A stretch of 64,000 bases of DNA from Christiangramia bathymodioli. GTDB lineage: Bacteria > Bacteroidota > Bacteroidia > Flavobacteriales > Flavobacteriaceae. The notes under the pieces were generated by a model. It was not told where the DNA came from. It searched no databases and was given only the letters and a program-made list of their open reading frames with translations. How positions within the stretch are numbered: the first letter of the stretch is position 1; each line of letters opens with the position of its first letter. Below are positions 44,530 to 52,421 of the stretch, piece after piece. Location: positions 79,786 through 143,785 of the forward strand of contig SRSL01000007.1 in NCBI GenBank assembly GCA_009735695.1, in the 5' to 3' direction. Made by a program: the position numbers and the translations under genes.

Positions 44530-44537
44530 TAATTTTG
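44530..44537 (+). promoter_or_regulatory. candidate -7 box for dinB
   Basis: TAATTTTG is an exact match to TAnnTTTG, 32 bases upstream of the dinB ATG. No -33 TTTG at the expected distance and no recognisable damage-response operator was seen. Confidence 0.35.
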
Positions 44538-44569
44538 GAAAATATCCTATAAAATGGAAATAATCCAAA

Positions 44570-45793
44570 ATGAAGAATCAAAATAAGGCAATATTGCACC
44601 TGGATCTGGATACTTTTTTTGTTTCGGTAGAGCGACTGAAGGATTCCCGTTTGAAAGACCGACCCCTTATTGTGGGTGGTCTTAGCGACAGGGGAGTGGT
44701 GGCGGCCTGTAGTTATGAGACGCGGAAATTTGGAGTGCATTCCGGGATGGCGATGAAGGTGGCGAAAAGGCTATGCCCGCATGCCACTTATATACGCGGA
44801 GACGCTTCGGTCTATATGCGACACTCCGAGATCGTTACTGAAATTATCAAAAGCGAAGTGCCGACTTTCGAAAAAGCCAGTGTAGATGAGTTCTATGCCG
44901 ATCTTACGGGGATGGATCGCTTCTTCGGCGTAAAGAAATTCGCCCATGAACTAAGGGAAACCATCATGCGGGAAAGCGGGCTTCCTATCTCTTTCGGCCT
45001 TTCAAAAAACAAGATCGTTTCCAAGATCGCGACCGGGGAGGCCAAACCCAATGCTGAAAAATATATCGAAGCAGGATCGGAACGGGGGTTCCTTGCGCCG
45101 CTGGAAGTGAACAAGATCCCGATGATCGGGAACAAGACCTTCCAGTCTTTGCTGAATCTGGGGGTAAGGAAGATAAAGACCATCCAGGAAATGCCGGTAG
45201 AAATGCTGGAGAGTGTGCTGGGAAAGAACGGGAGGGTGATCTGGAAACGCGCTCATGGGATCGACGACCCGCCTATCATTCCTTTTCATGAGCGAAAATC
45301 CATTTCTACTGAACGTACTTTTAACCGGGATACCATAGATATGGTTCGCCTGCATGCCACTTTGGTTGCAATGGCAGAGAGTCTTGCTTATCAACTTCGG
45401 AAAGGGGAAAAACTGGCTTCGGTCATCAGCGTCAAGATCCGGTATTCCGATTTTCAAACCCAGAGCAAGCAGGCAACGATCCCGTATACCAGTGCCGATC
45501 ATATCCTCATCCCGGTAGTGGAAGAACTTTTTAAAAAACTCTATACCCGCCGGCTGTTGATACGACTGATAGGCGTTCGCTTTAGCGGACTCGTTTCCGG
45601 GCATTACCAGATCAACCTTTTTGAGGATTCTGAAGAAATATTGAGCCTGTATGATTCGTTGGACCGCATCCGGCAGCGATTTGGAGAAGGAGTTGTTAAA
45701 CGTGCGGTAGGCATGGATGCCAGGACCATCGGCAGGTCCGGAAACCCATTTGACGGTCAGCCGCCCATCGTACTGGCACATCGAAATCAATAA
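44570..45793 (+). CDS. dinB: DNA polymerase IV (Y family)
   Basis: A 407-residue Y-family polymerase. The palm carries LHLDLDTFFVSVE (metal-binding Asp and the steric-gate Phe) and KASVDEFYADLTG with the Asp-Glu pair (about 105). Thumb helix-hairpin-helix LNLGVRKIKTIQEMPVEML and a little-finger domain (about 235-350) follow. It copies past damaged bases with low fidelity. No clear beta-clamp peptide is visible at the C-terminus (QPPIVLAHRNQ). Downstream, after a toxin-antitoxin pair, is a short DnaE polymerase, and the two probably form a translesion/mutagenesis cassette. Confidence 0.95.
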   Translation: MKNQNKAILHLDLDTFFVSVERLKDSRLKDRPLIVGGLSDRGVVAACSYETRKFGVHSGMAMKVAKRLCPHATYIRGDASVYMRHSEIVTEIIKSEVPTFEKASVDEFYADLTGMDRFFGVKKFAHELRETIMRESGLPISFGLSKNKIVSKIATGEAKPNAEKYIEAGSERGFLAPLEVNKIPMIGNKTFQSLLNLGVRKIKTIQEMPVEMLESVLGKNGRVIWKRAHGIDDPPIIPFHERKSISTERTFNRDTIDMVRLHATLVAMAESLAYQLRKGEKLASVISVKIRYSDFQTQSKQATIPYTSADHILIPVVEELFKKLYTRRLLIRLIGVRFSGLVSGHYQINLFEDSEEILSLYDSLDRIRQRFGEGVVKRAVGMDARTIGRSGNPFDGQPPIVLAHRNQ

Positions 45794-45838
45794 TTAAAAC
45801 AATAGTAAACAAATGATTAGGAGAAAGATTAAAATCTG

Positions 45839-45846
45839 TAAATTTG
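45839..45846 (+). promoter_or_regulatory. candidate -7 box at the antitoxin start
   Basis: TAAATTTG matches TAnnTTTG exactly and ends four bases before the antitoxin ATG at 45851. If used, transcription would start at or very near the ATG, so the message would be leaderless or nearly so. Motif match only. Confidence 0.35.
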
Positions 45847-45850
45847 AGTA

Positions 45851-46078
45851 ATGAGCATTCAGGATAAGAAAATAGAGTTGATTCAGTGGCTCTCTACTTT
45901 AGAGGATCAGTCTGTTATTGATAAAATAATGGAGTTGAGGGAGAGCGAAAAGACTGATTGGTGGAGCGAACTTTCTAAAGAAGAGAAAAGTTCTATCCAG
46001 AAAGGGATCAGTGATGCCGATTCTGGTAATCTGAAGTTACACTCTAAAGCCAAAGGCCTGTATGAAAAGTGGCTATAA
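45851..46078 (+). CDS. antitoxin of the addiction-module component family
   Basis: A 75-residue acidic protein (LIQWLSTLEDQSVIDKIMELRES, then LSKEEKSSIQKGISDADSGNLKLHSKAKGLYEKWL). The C-terminal pattern of a helix with GI-DA-SG followed by a short tail resembles the putative addiction-module antitoxins that accompany ParE/RelE toxins. The toxin frame begins 16 bases before its stop, the usual overlap for such pairs. Antitoxins bind and silence the toxin and repress the operon. As the toxin gene is broken, this antitoxin may persist as an orphan or protect against related toxins. Confidence 0.7.
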   Translation: MSIQDKKIELIQWLSTLEDQSVIDKIMELRESEKTDWWSELSKEEKSSIQKGISDADSGNLKLHSKAKGLYEKWL

Positions 46079-46364
46079 GGTTTACTGGACGACTCATGCA
46101 CTTTCCGAATTAGAAGAGACGCTACAATATATCGAAGACAACTGGACTGAGAAAGAATTATGAAATCTTTCCAGAGAGCTGGATCATTGTATCGAATTGC
46201 TTTCCAGGAATCCCAGGATCTTTCCGGTCGCTTCAGATAAAAGTGAGGTTCGAAGAGTAGTTATCCTAAAACTCAATACCCTGTATTACCGAATCAAAGA
46301 TGATTCGGTAGAAATACTGTCTTTTTTCTCAAACAGGCAGGATCCGGGCAAGCTCAAAACCTGA
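46062..46364 (+). pseudogene. ParE/RelE-type toxin with in-frame TGA
   Basis: The frame from ATG 46062 reads MKSGYKVYWTTHALSELEET with a following LQYIEDNWTEKEL, then a TGA at 46161-46163, and resumes NLSRELDHCIELLSRNPRIF and onward to KLNTLYYRIKDDSVEILSFFSNRQDPGKLKT before TGA at 46362-46364. The 101-codon total, the start pattern (helix-rich LSELEETLQYIE) and the end (LYYRIKDD-VEILSFF--RQDP) are those of a ParE/RelE-fold RNase or gyrase toxin. The single stop leaves only 33 residues, without the C-terminal catalytic strand, so it should be inactive. Confidence 0.8.
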
Positions 46365-46405
46365 TTCCTTCTTTCCATAATCATAGTTGAAAATTCATTT
46401 TTTAA

Positions 46406-49390
46406 ATGATCTACCTGAATTGCCATACCTGGTATTCGTTGCGTTACGGGACCTTTTCCCCGGAAAGGCTTTGCGACCTGGCCGAAACTAATAAGGCTGA
46501 GGTGGTAGCGGTAACCGATATCAACAATACTTCGGCCTGTTTGAGCTTTCTGAAAATGGCAAAGGACCGCCACTTCCAGGCCCTGGTGGGTATCGATTTC
46601 AAGAATGGAGTGGACCAGCAGTATGTGGGTTTAGCCAGGAACAATGAAGGTTTTCGGCAATTGAACGAGCATCTTTCCAGGCATATTCATACCGATAAAA
46701 AGTTTGAGCCTGATACACCCAATTTAACGGATTGCTTTATCATCTATCCTTTTCAGAAAATAGAGTCTGCGCAAAAAAAGGAATTCCGGGAAAATGAATT
46801 CATCGGCGTTTCCCTTGAGGATCTTCGGAAATTAAGGTTTTCAGAATACCGAAAATTTGAGGAGAAACTGGTGCTGCTCCAAAGCGTGAGTTTTGAGACC
46901 AAAAGGGATTATAATGCTCACCGACTTCTACGAGCTATCGATAATAATGAATTGTTGAGCAGATTGCCTAAAACGGAACAGGCTTTATTCTCTGAACGCT
47001 TTATTTCAACCGAAAAGCTGCTGGAGGAATTGGAAGACTTTCCTCATATCATCAAAAATACACGCAGGCTGGTTGCCTGCTGCCAGGTTGAATTCGGTTT
47101 TGGAAGGGATCAGAACCGAAATTTAAAAGTATACGGTACAAGCGAGGAAGACGATATTAAAAGACTACGCGAATTATGCGCTCAGAATCTTTCCCACAGA
47201 TACCCTGAAGCAGACGAAAAGGTAAAGGCCAGGCTGGAGAAGGAGCTTACTTCCATCATCAAATTGAAGTTCGTCTCCTATTTTCTCATCAATCACGATA
47301 TCGTGAGCTATGCCCGTTCTAAAAACTATCCACTCGTAGGTCGGGGAAGCGGGGCGAATTCGATCGTGGCCTATATCATTGGGATCACCAATGTAGATCC
47401 CATCGAGCTGGACCTGTATTTCGAGCGCTTCATCAACGAAAGCCGCGCCTCTCCTCCCGATTTCGACATCGATTTTTCCTGGAAAGACCGGGAGGATATT
47501 ACCCGCTATATTTTTGAGCGTTATGAGCACACTGCTTTGATGGGAACCTATGTAACCTTTAAACGCCGGGCCGTTGCCAGGGAGCTGGGAAAGGTGTTCG
47601 GGCTTCCCAAGGAGAATATCGACAAACTTTCAGCTGGTTTTTTCAATTTTCGGGAGCTGGATAAGTTGGAAAAGCTGGTGCTGAGGTATAGTAGGCTTAT
47701 TGAAGGTTTTCCTAATTATTTGAGCGTGCACTCCGGCGGAATATTGATCCTGAACGATTCGATCTATAATTATTGCGGAACCTTTCTTCCGCCTAAAGGC
47801 TTTGCGACGGTTCAAATAGATATGAACATCGCCGAGGATGTGGGGGTGCATAAATTCGATATTCTGGCCCAGCGAGGATTATCCAAGATCACAGATAGTA
47901 TTGAACTCATCAGGCGAAACCAGCCCGATGCTGAGCTTCATGATATAGGAGATATCAATTTTTTCAAAAAAGATCCGGGCATCAATGAGTTGCTGAAGGT
48001 AGGTGACTGTATGGGCGTTTTTTATGTAGAATCTCCTGCCATGCGGGGCCTGCTCACCAAACTGCAAACCGATAATTATATGAACCTGGTGGCAGCAAGC
48101 TCGGTGATAAGGCCTGGGGTTTCCAGTGCCGGGATGAAGGAGGAGTTCATCAGGCGTCATCGCGATCCCGAAAGACGTAAGCAGGCACACCCCGTAATGT
48201 ATGAGATCATGGAAGAAACCTACGGGGTGATGGTTTACCAGGAAGATGTGATGAAGGTTGCCCACCTGTTCGCCGGTCTTAATTTCGAGGATGCGGATGT
48301 ATTGAGAAGGGGAATGAGTGGGAAGAAAGTGGCGGGCTCAGACCTGGAGAGAGTGGAGCGCACGTTTCGGGATAATTGTAAGGAAAAAGGCTATTCGGCC
48401 CAGCTTACTGAAGAGATCTGGGAACAGATCTCCTCTTTCGCCGGTTATGCTTTTCCTAAGGGACATTCGGCTTCCTACGCTGTGGAAAGTTACCAGTCTT
48501 TATACCTCAAGCGATATTTCCCATTGGAATTCATGGTGGCGGCTCTCAACAATGGTGGAGGGTTTTACGACACCCGAACTTATATCCAGGAAATTCGACG
48601 ATGGGGCGGGAAAATACACGCACCCTGTGTGAATAAAAGCGATCATCCCACAGCGATCTATGGAAAGGATGTTTACCTGGGCCTTGGTTATATCAAGGAG
48701 CTGGAGATAAAAGTGGTGCAGCAGATATTGGAAAACCGGCAGTTCTTTGGGGAGTTCAGCAGTTTTGAAGATTTCCTGGACCGGGTTTCGATTTCCATTG
48801 AACAGCTCAGCCTTCTGCTAAAGATAAATGCGTTCAGGTTTACGGGATTGGATAAATACCACCTGCTTTGGAAGGCCTGCTTCCGGCTAAATAAGACAAA
48901 ACGGAATACTAAGCAACCCCTGTTGTTCAAGCCGGAACACCGGGAATTTGATCTTCCGCAGTTTCAGATATCCAGGCTTATTGAGGCTTATGACCAGATC
49001 GAATTGCTGGGTTTTCCACTTTGCAGTGAATTTGATCTTCTAAAACAACCTGTAGATACCGGAGTGAAAGCAAAGGATTTGAAAAATTATGTGGATCGAG
49101 AGGTTGAGATCTATGGAAATTTGATCACTTCCCGAACAGCGGGAACGGTGAATAAGAAACTAATGCGTTTCGGGACTTTCTTTGATGTTAACGGCGATAT
49201 TTTCGACACGGTTCAGTTTCCCGATACCTCCGAGAAATTTCCAATTCGGGGAAAGGGTGTTTACCGATGTCTGGGAACAGTGGCTGATAGTTTTGGCTAT
49301 CTGTCGGTTAGGATCAAAAGCATCCAAAGGCAGGAAACGGCACCAGATCCCAGGCTGGTGAATAGTTCATTTAAGGTGAAAATAGCCTGA
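46406..49390 (+). CDS. dnaE: DNA polymerase III alpha subunit, short DnaE-type (probable translesion)
   Basis: A 994-residue C-family polymerase, shorter than replicative DnaE of 1150 residues or more. A PHP domain (about 1-65 and beyond) begins LNCHTWYSLRYGT, where TDHG of active PHP sites is replaced by TDINN. The palm has PDFDIDFSW with Asp352, Asp354 and Asp356, and GRGSGANSIVAYIIGIT is the conserved upstream loop. Finger and helix-hairpin-helix regions and a C-terminal OB-fold (about 890-970) follow. In many bacteria a second DnaE (DnaE2) acts with a Y-family polymerase or ImuB in damage tolerance. Pairing with dinB suggests this role here. I cannot tell whether the genome has another, replicative dnaE. 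Confidence 0.9.
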   Translation: MIYLNCHTWYSLRYGTFSPERLCDLAETNKAEVVAVTDINNTSACLSFLKMAKDRHFQALVGIDFKNGVDQQYVGLARNNEGFRQLNEHLSRHIHTDKKFEPDTPNLTDCFIIYPFQKIESAQKKEFRENEFIGVSLEDLRKLRFSEYRKFEEKLVLLQSVSFETKRDYNAHRLLRAIDNNELLSRLPKTEQALFSERFISTEKLLEELEDFPHIIKNTRRLVACCQVEFGFGRDQNRNLKVYGTSEEDDIKRLRELCAQNLSHRYPEADEKVKARLEKELTSIIKLKFVSYFLINHDIVSYARSKNYPLVGRGSGANSIVAYIIGITNVDPIELDLYFERFINESRASPPDFDIDFSWKDREDITRYIFERYEHTALMGTYVTFKRRAVARELGKVFGLPKENIDKLSAGFFNFRELDKLEKLVLRYSRLIEGFPNYLSVHSGGILILNDSIYNYCGTFLPPKGFATVQIDMNIAEDVGVHKFDILAQRGLSKITDSIELIRRNQPDAELHDIGDINFFKKDPGINELLKVGDCMGVFYVESPAMRGLLTKLQTDNYMNLVAASSVIRPGVSSAGMKEEFIRRHRDPERRKQAHPVMYEIMEETYGVMVYQEDVMKVAHLFAGLNFEDADVLRRGMSGKKVAGSDLERVERTFRDNCKEKGYSAQLTEEIWEQISSFAGYAFPKGHSASYAVESYQSLYLKRYFPLEFMVAALNNGGGFYDTRTYIQEIRRWGGKIHAPCVNKSDHPTAIYGKDVYLGLGYIKELEIKVVQQILENRQFFGEFSSFEDFLDRVSISIEQLSLLLKINAFRFTGLDKYHLLWKACFRLNKTKRNTKQPLLFKPEHREFDLPQFQISRLIEAYDQIELLGFPLCSEFDLLKQPVDTGVKAKDLKNYVDREVEIYGNLITSRTAGTVNKKLMRFGTFFDVNGDIFDTVQFPDTSEKFPIRGKGVYRCLGTVADSFGYLSVRIKSIQRQETAPDPRLVNSSFKVKIA

Positions 49391-49559
49391 TCAGATTTCA
49401 GGGTGTTGGGCAGAAATTTTCGCCAAAATTAAAATTCGCGTTAAAATAAAAATGTACTCCTACTTAAATATTCTTAAAAATATGGGAAAAGATTTAAAGT
49501 TAGTTAAATGCCTAAATGTCAGTAGTAAGCTTGATTATATTTACCCAAAAGAAAGAAAA
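49391..49559. other. intergenic region after the polymerase gene
   Basis: Low-GC spacer without a supported gene. An in-frame ATG at 49452 precedes the small ORF at 49560, but the codons between look like spacer. TATATTTA at 49536-49543 is one mismatch from TAnnTTTG and is well placed for the small ORF. Confidence 0.4.
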
Positions 49560-49655
49560 ATGGGAAGCGAAATTGAAAAGGAATATGCGAATTCTATCTT
49601 ACAATTAATTGGGTTTTTTGCCCTTTTAATAGTTGTTCTTGTAGTGATATTGTAG
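49560..49655 (+). CDS. possible 31-residue membrane protein
   Basis: ATG at 49560 to TAG at 49653-49655 encodes a 31-residue peptide starting MGSEIEKEYANSILQLIGFF, with a single hydrophobic C-terminal span of about 18 residues and an acidic N-terminus. A -7-like box lies 17-24 bases upstream and a good terminator 25 bases downstream, which together suggest a real short transcript. Family unknown. Confidence 0.4.
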   Translation: MGSEIEKEYANSILQLIGFFALLIVVLVVIL

Positions 49656-49678
49656 TTCTCAGAAATTGAACATAAAAA

Positions 49679-49706
49679 AGCCCTCGATCTTTCGAGGGTT
49701 TTTTAT
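49679..49706. terminator. intrinsic terminator before the GAF protein gene
   Basis: AAAAAGCCCTCGA and TCGAGGGTTTTTT form a strong stem with a TCTT-like loop. A- and T-runs on both sides allow use by the small ORF on the plus strand and the GAF gene on the minus strand. Confidence 0.8.
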
Positions 49707-49723
49707 TAATAATAAGGCAGCGA

Positions 49724-50179
49724 TTAAAGGATTTCTGCCACTTTTTTATTCACCCATTCCAAAAAGATCTCATCTTCATGAGAGAACGGATCTTCAGTAT
49801 GCGAGTCGATATCTATCTGACCAATATTTTCTCCATTTACGAATAATGGAATCACAATTTCAGCCTTCACATGAATACTGCAGGCGATATAATTATTCTG
49901 GGCCTTAACATCTGGCACCACGAAATTCTTATTCGAAACGGCAACCTGCCCGCAAATTCCTTTTCCGAAAGGAATGATCTCATGATCGGTGGGTTCGCCG
50001 GCAAATGACTTCAGCTTTAATTCCTCTTTATCTCCATTCCTGAAGTAAAAACCTACCCAGTCGTAGTAAGGGATGCTGGTTTGAAGCAATTCACAAACTT
50101 CGGTAAGGCGTTTGTCAACACTGGCATTATCGTTCTTCAGGATCTTCTCGATCTGTGGTTTTAATTTCTGAAAGGTCAT
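49724..50179 (-). CDS. GAF domain protein, free methionine-(R)-sulfoxide reductase type
   Basis: The start at 50179 (MTFQKLKPQIEKILK) fits the family; an in-frame ATG at 50221 would add 14 residues. The 151-residue protein is a single GAF domain with YDWVGFYFRNGDKEELKLKSFAG, GKGICGQVAVS (Cys76) and YIACSIHVKAEIVIPLF (Cys100). These correspond to two of the three cysteines of E. coli fRMsr (Cys94 and Cys118). The third (Cys84) is absent, as in many homologues. The enzyme reduces free methionine-R-sulfoxide using thioredoxin. It is divergent from the exosortase genes. Confidence 0.85.
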   Translation of the reverse strand: MTFQKLKPQIEKILKNDNASVDKRLTEVCELLQTSIPYYDWVGFYFRNGDKEELKLKSFAGEPTDHEIIPFGKGICGQVAVSNKNFVVPDVKAQNNYIACSIHVKAEIVIPLFVNGENIGQIDIDSHTEDPFSHEDEIFLEWVNKKVAEIL

Positions 50180-50245
50180 ATTAACAATATTTAGTGCAAA
50201 AGTATTCATTTTATCCTGCAAAGTGAGGGCAGTATTTCTATAAAT

Positions 50246-50812
50246 TTGTTAAAAACCCGGCTGCCTTTGCTCAGTTTATTCAGAAAATACCGACTGGTCC
50301 TGCGATTCATTTTTATTTTCCTGGGCAGCTATTTTCTTTTCTCGAGTTTATATAATGGTTTTTTGATCCTATATGATACCGATCCGCCGGTGCCAGATCC
50401 TATCACAAGGCTTGTGGCTTATCAGAGCGGCGAGATCATGGCCAGCCTTGGATATGATGTTAATGTGGTCATGCACCCTACTGGTCTCTCTATGAAGCTG
50501 ATGGTGGAAGATCTTTTCCTGGCCGGAATTGTGGAAGGCTGTAATTCGGCAAGTATGATCATCCTGTTCGCATCCTTTGTATTGGCCTTCTTCGGAAAAC
50601 CCTTGAGTACATTGCTCTATATTTTTGCAGGGGCCGTGATCATTTATGCGATGAACCTCATTCGTATCGTCCTGCTTGCGGTGAGTATTTACGAATACCC
50701 GCAATATTCAGGGTTTATGCACTCCATATTTTTCCCGCTGGCGATTTACGGAACTGTGTTGCTGCTTTGGATAATCTGGGTTAGAATCTATTCGCGATGG
50801 AAAAAAGGGTGA
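50246..50812 (+). CDS. xrtF: exosortase family protein XrtF
   Basis: A 188-residue polytopic membrane protein with about five helices. The exosortase triad is visible: Cys99 in GIVEGCNSASMII, Arg140 in AMNLIRIVLLA and His159 in SGFMHSIFFPLAIYG. Exosortases are membrane transpeptidase-like enzymes thought to process proteins with short C-terminal sorting signals. XrtF is the small type found in Flavobacteriia next to a partner membrane protein. The best start is a TTG at 50246; no ATG gives the full N-terminal helix. The next gene overlaps by 16 bases. No protein with an obvious sorting tail is seen in the window. Confidence 0.88.
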   Translation: MLKTRLPLLSLFRKYRLVLRFIFIFLGSYFLFSSLYNGFLILYDTDPPVPDPITRLVAYQSGEIMASLGYDVNVVMHPTGLSMKLMVEDLFLAGIVEGCNSASMIILFASFVLAFFGKPLSTLLYIFAGAVIIYAMNLIRIVLLAVSIYEYPQYSGFMHSIFFPLAIYGTVLLLWIIWVRIYSRWKKG

Positions 50813-51249
50813 AAAGAAGGTATCGTGGATTGCAGATCGCACTGCTGGTTATTCTTCTTGCCGCGGTACGGCTTTTTGAAGAAAGCCTGTTCTATGACCC
50901 GCTTATCTATTTTTTCAAATCAGATTACCTAACGGGTGAAATTCCAGAAATGAACCTTGGTCTACTTACCCTGAACTTGATATTTCGGTTCGTTATCAAC
51001 ACCCTAATTTCGTTAGCCATAATTTATGTGGCCTTTCGCGATAAACAAATCATGAAATTTTCAGGCATCCTGTATGCCCTGCTTTTTGTTTTGGGATTTT
51101 CGATATTCATCTACCTTATTTTGAATTTGGAAAATGAGCATTATCTGGCTCTTTTCTATGTAAGGCGATTTTTGATCCATCCGGTATTCCTTTTGATACT
51201 TCTCCCTGCATTCTATTATTACAGGTTGAGAAATTATAAAGATGATTAA
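50797..51249 (+). CDS. exosortase F system-associated membrane protein
   Basis: A 150-residue protein with four or five membrane segments (about 12-25, 48-75, 85-105, 120-142), overlapping the xrtF end by 16 bases. It matches the known XrtF neighbour in size, topology and features such as RLFEESLFYDPLIYFFKSDY and EHYLALFYVRRFLIHPVFLLILLPAFYYYR. It has no catalytic motif. It is likely a structural or substrate-binding partner of the exosortase. Confidence 0.85.
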   Translation: MEKRVKRRYRGLQIALLVILLAAVRLFEESLFYDPLIYFFKSDYLTGEIPEMNLGLLTLNLIFRFVINTLISLAIIYVAFRDKQIMKFSGILYALLFVLGFSIFIYLILNLENEHYLALFYVRRFLIHPVFLLILLPAFYYYRLRNYKDD

Positions 51250-51250
51250 A

Positions 51251-52198
51251 CTAAAGCTGCATTCTCGACTTGTTATTTTGAAGCCATTCTCTAAAGTTTT
51301 TTAGTTCAGGGTTTAGTTTCCTGCTATTTTCCACATTCCGGGCGGCACAATAATCCTCATTAAAATCGGCTTTAAACTGGAACATATTTCCCAGGTCATC
51401 CGCTCCTGGAAAGTCAAAACTTCTATACACATCGGGGGGAACGGCATTGTATTTCACGTCTTTTCCATATACTTCAGAGAAAACCTCGGCCATTTGCTCT
51501 CCAGTTAAATGTTCTCCGGCAATCCCAACCTTCTTATTTTTATAAAGCTCTGGATTTTTAAAAATTTGAAAGGCTGCTTTTCCTATGTCTTCTGAAGCTA
51601 TCCCAGGTAATTTCTTATCTCCCATAGGGAAGGTTATTGCCAATTCTCCATTTTCTCCTTTTTGCGGAGCCATTCCAAAATTGATAAAATTGTCCCAGTA
51701 AAAGGAGGTTAGTAATAATGTGTATGGTACCCCGCTGTTTATAAAGAATTTGTCTGACGCTCCTTTTGCATCCAGGTGAGGCGTCTTGTAGTTTTCCATT
51801 AAGGTGGGCATGCGGTCGTCATCCAGAGGAACCCATTTTCTGGTGTCTTCAAGAGTAGACCAGATTACATGTTGTAACTTCGCTTCTTTGGCTGCTTCCG
51901 CCATATCTTTTGCGTGTTCCATTTCTTTTTCCGGGGAAAAATGTTCCCAGAAAAATGTTACGCAAAAAGCACCATAAGCGCCATCAAAGGCTTCTACCAG
52001 GCTCTCTTTGTCATCGACATCGGCTTCAAAAATATCTGCACCGAGTTTTCTTAACTCCTGTGCTTTATCTGATGTATAATCCCGGGTGATCGCTCGTGCC
52101 CTGAACCTTTTGTCCGGATCGTCAAGGATAGCTTTCACCAGCCCCTGACCTTGGGAACCCGTGGCACCTATTATCGAAATGGTTTTTTGATTTTTCAT
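51251..52198 (-). CDS. NmrA/HSCARG-like NAD(P)-binding protein
   Basis: A 315-residue atypical short-chain dehydrogenase with a Rossmann motif ISIIGATGSQGQGLVKAIL (GxxGxxG, residues 9-22) and family segments DDKESLVEAFDGAYGAFCVTFFWEHF, HVIWSTLEDTRKWV and FFINSGVPYTLLLTSFYWDNF. NmrA-like proteins sense the NADP+/NADPH ratio or reduce small carbonyls; the catalytic YxxxK is not obvious. It is convergent with the exosortase pair and divergent from the copper island over 223 bases. Confidence 0.85.
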   Translation of the reverse strand: MKNQKTISIIGATGSQGQGLVKAILDDPDKRFRARAITRDYTSDKAQELRKLGADIFEADVDDKESLVEAFDGAYGAFCVTFFWEHFSPEKEMEHAKDMAEAAKEAKLQHVIWSTLEDTRKWVPLDDDRMPTLMENYKTPHLDAKGASDKFFINSGVPYTLLLTSFYWDNFINFGMAPQKGENGELAITFPMGDKKLPGIASEDIGKAAFQIFKNPELYKNKKVGIAGEHLTGEQMAEVFSEVYGKDVKYNAVPPDVYRSFDFPGADDLGNMFQFKADFNEDYCAARNVENSRKLNPELKNFREWLQNNKSRMQL

Positions 52199-52283
52199 TT
52201 TATGATAAAATGTAAGGTATTGATATACATAAATTTAAGTAAATTGGTTTTATATTTAAATATTCTTTGAACCAGAATTTTAG

Positions 52284-52302
52284 CTTTCAAAAAAATTGAA
52301 AG
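52284..52302. repeat. dyad upstream of the copper island, candidate operator
   Basis: CTTTCAA and TTGAAAG are perfect 7-bp arms with a five-base spacer of A. It lies in the region between the divergent NmrA-like gene and the metal genes, about 120 bases before the HYC_CC_PP start. Confidence 0.35.
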
Positions 52303-52304
52303 TT

Positions 52305-52329
52305 TATTCTATATTTTTAAAATAGAATA
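52305..52329. repeat. second dyad upstream of the copper island
   Basis: TATTCTAT and ATAGAATA are perfect 8-bp arms with a nine-base A/T spacer, two bases after the previous dyad. The pair is followed by TAATTTTG at 52344-52351, an exact -7-type box. Regulation by a metal or redox regulator is inference. Confidence 0.35.
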
Positions 52330-52405
52330 CCGTCCAGATCGGTTAATTTTGGGCAGGTTTTTTTTCGAAAATGTCTGGTTAAATCGCTGATATTGAAAAA
52401 AAATG

Positions 52406-52413
52406 TATTTTTG
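52406..52413 (+). promoter_or_regulatory. candidate -7 box of the copper island
   Basis: TATTTTTG matches TAnnTTTG exactly and ends eight bases before the HYC_CC_PP ATG at 52422, implying a message with almost no leader. A second exact box, TAATTTTG, lies at 52344-52351. Confidence 0.4.
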
Positions 52414-52421
52414 TTCACGTA

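Noticed and set aside
46161-46163. In-frame TGA in the toxin read as selenocysteine
   Set aside because: ParE/RelE toxins are not selenoproteins and there is no hint of a selenocysteine insertion element. A nonsense mutation is simpler.
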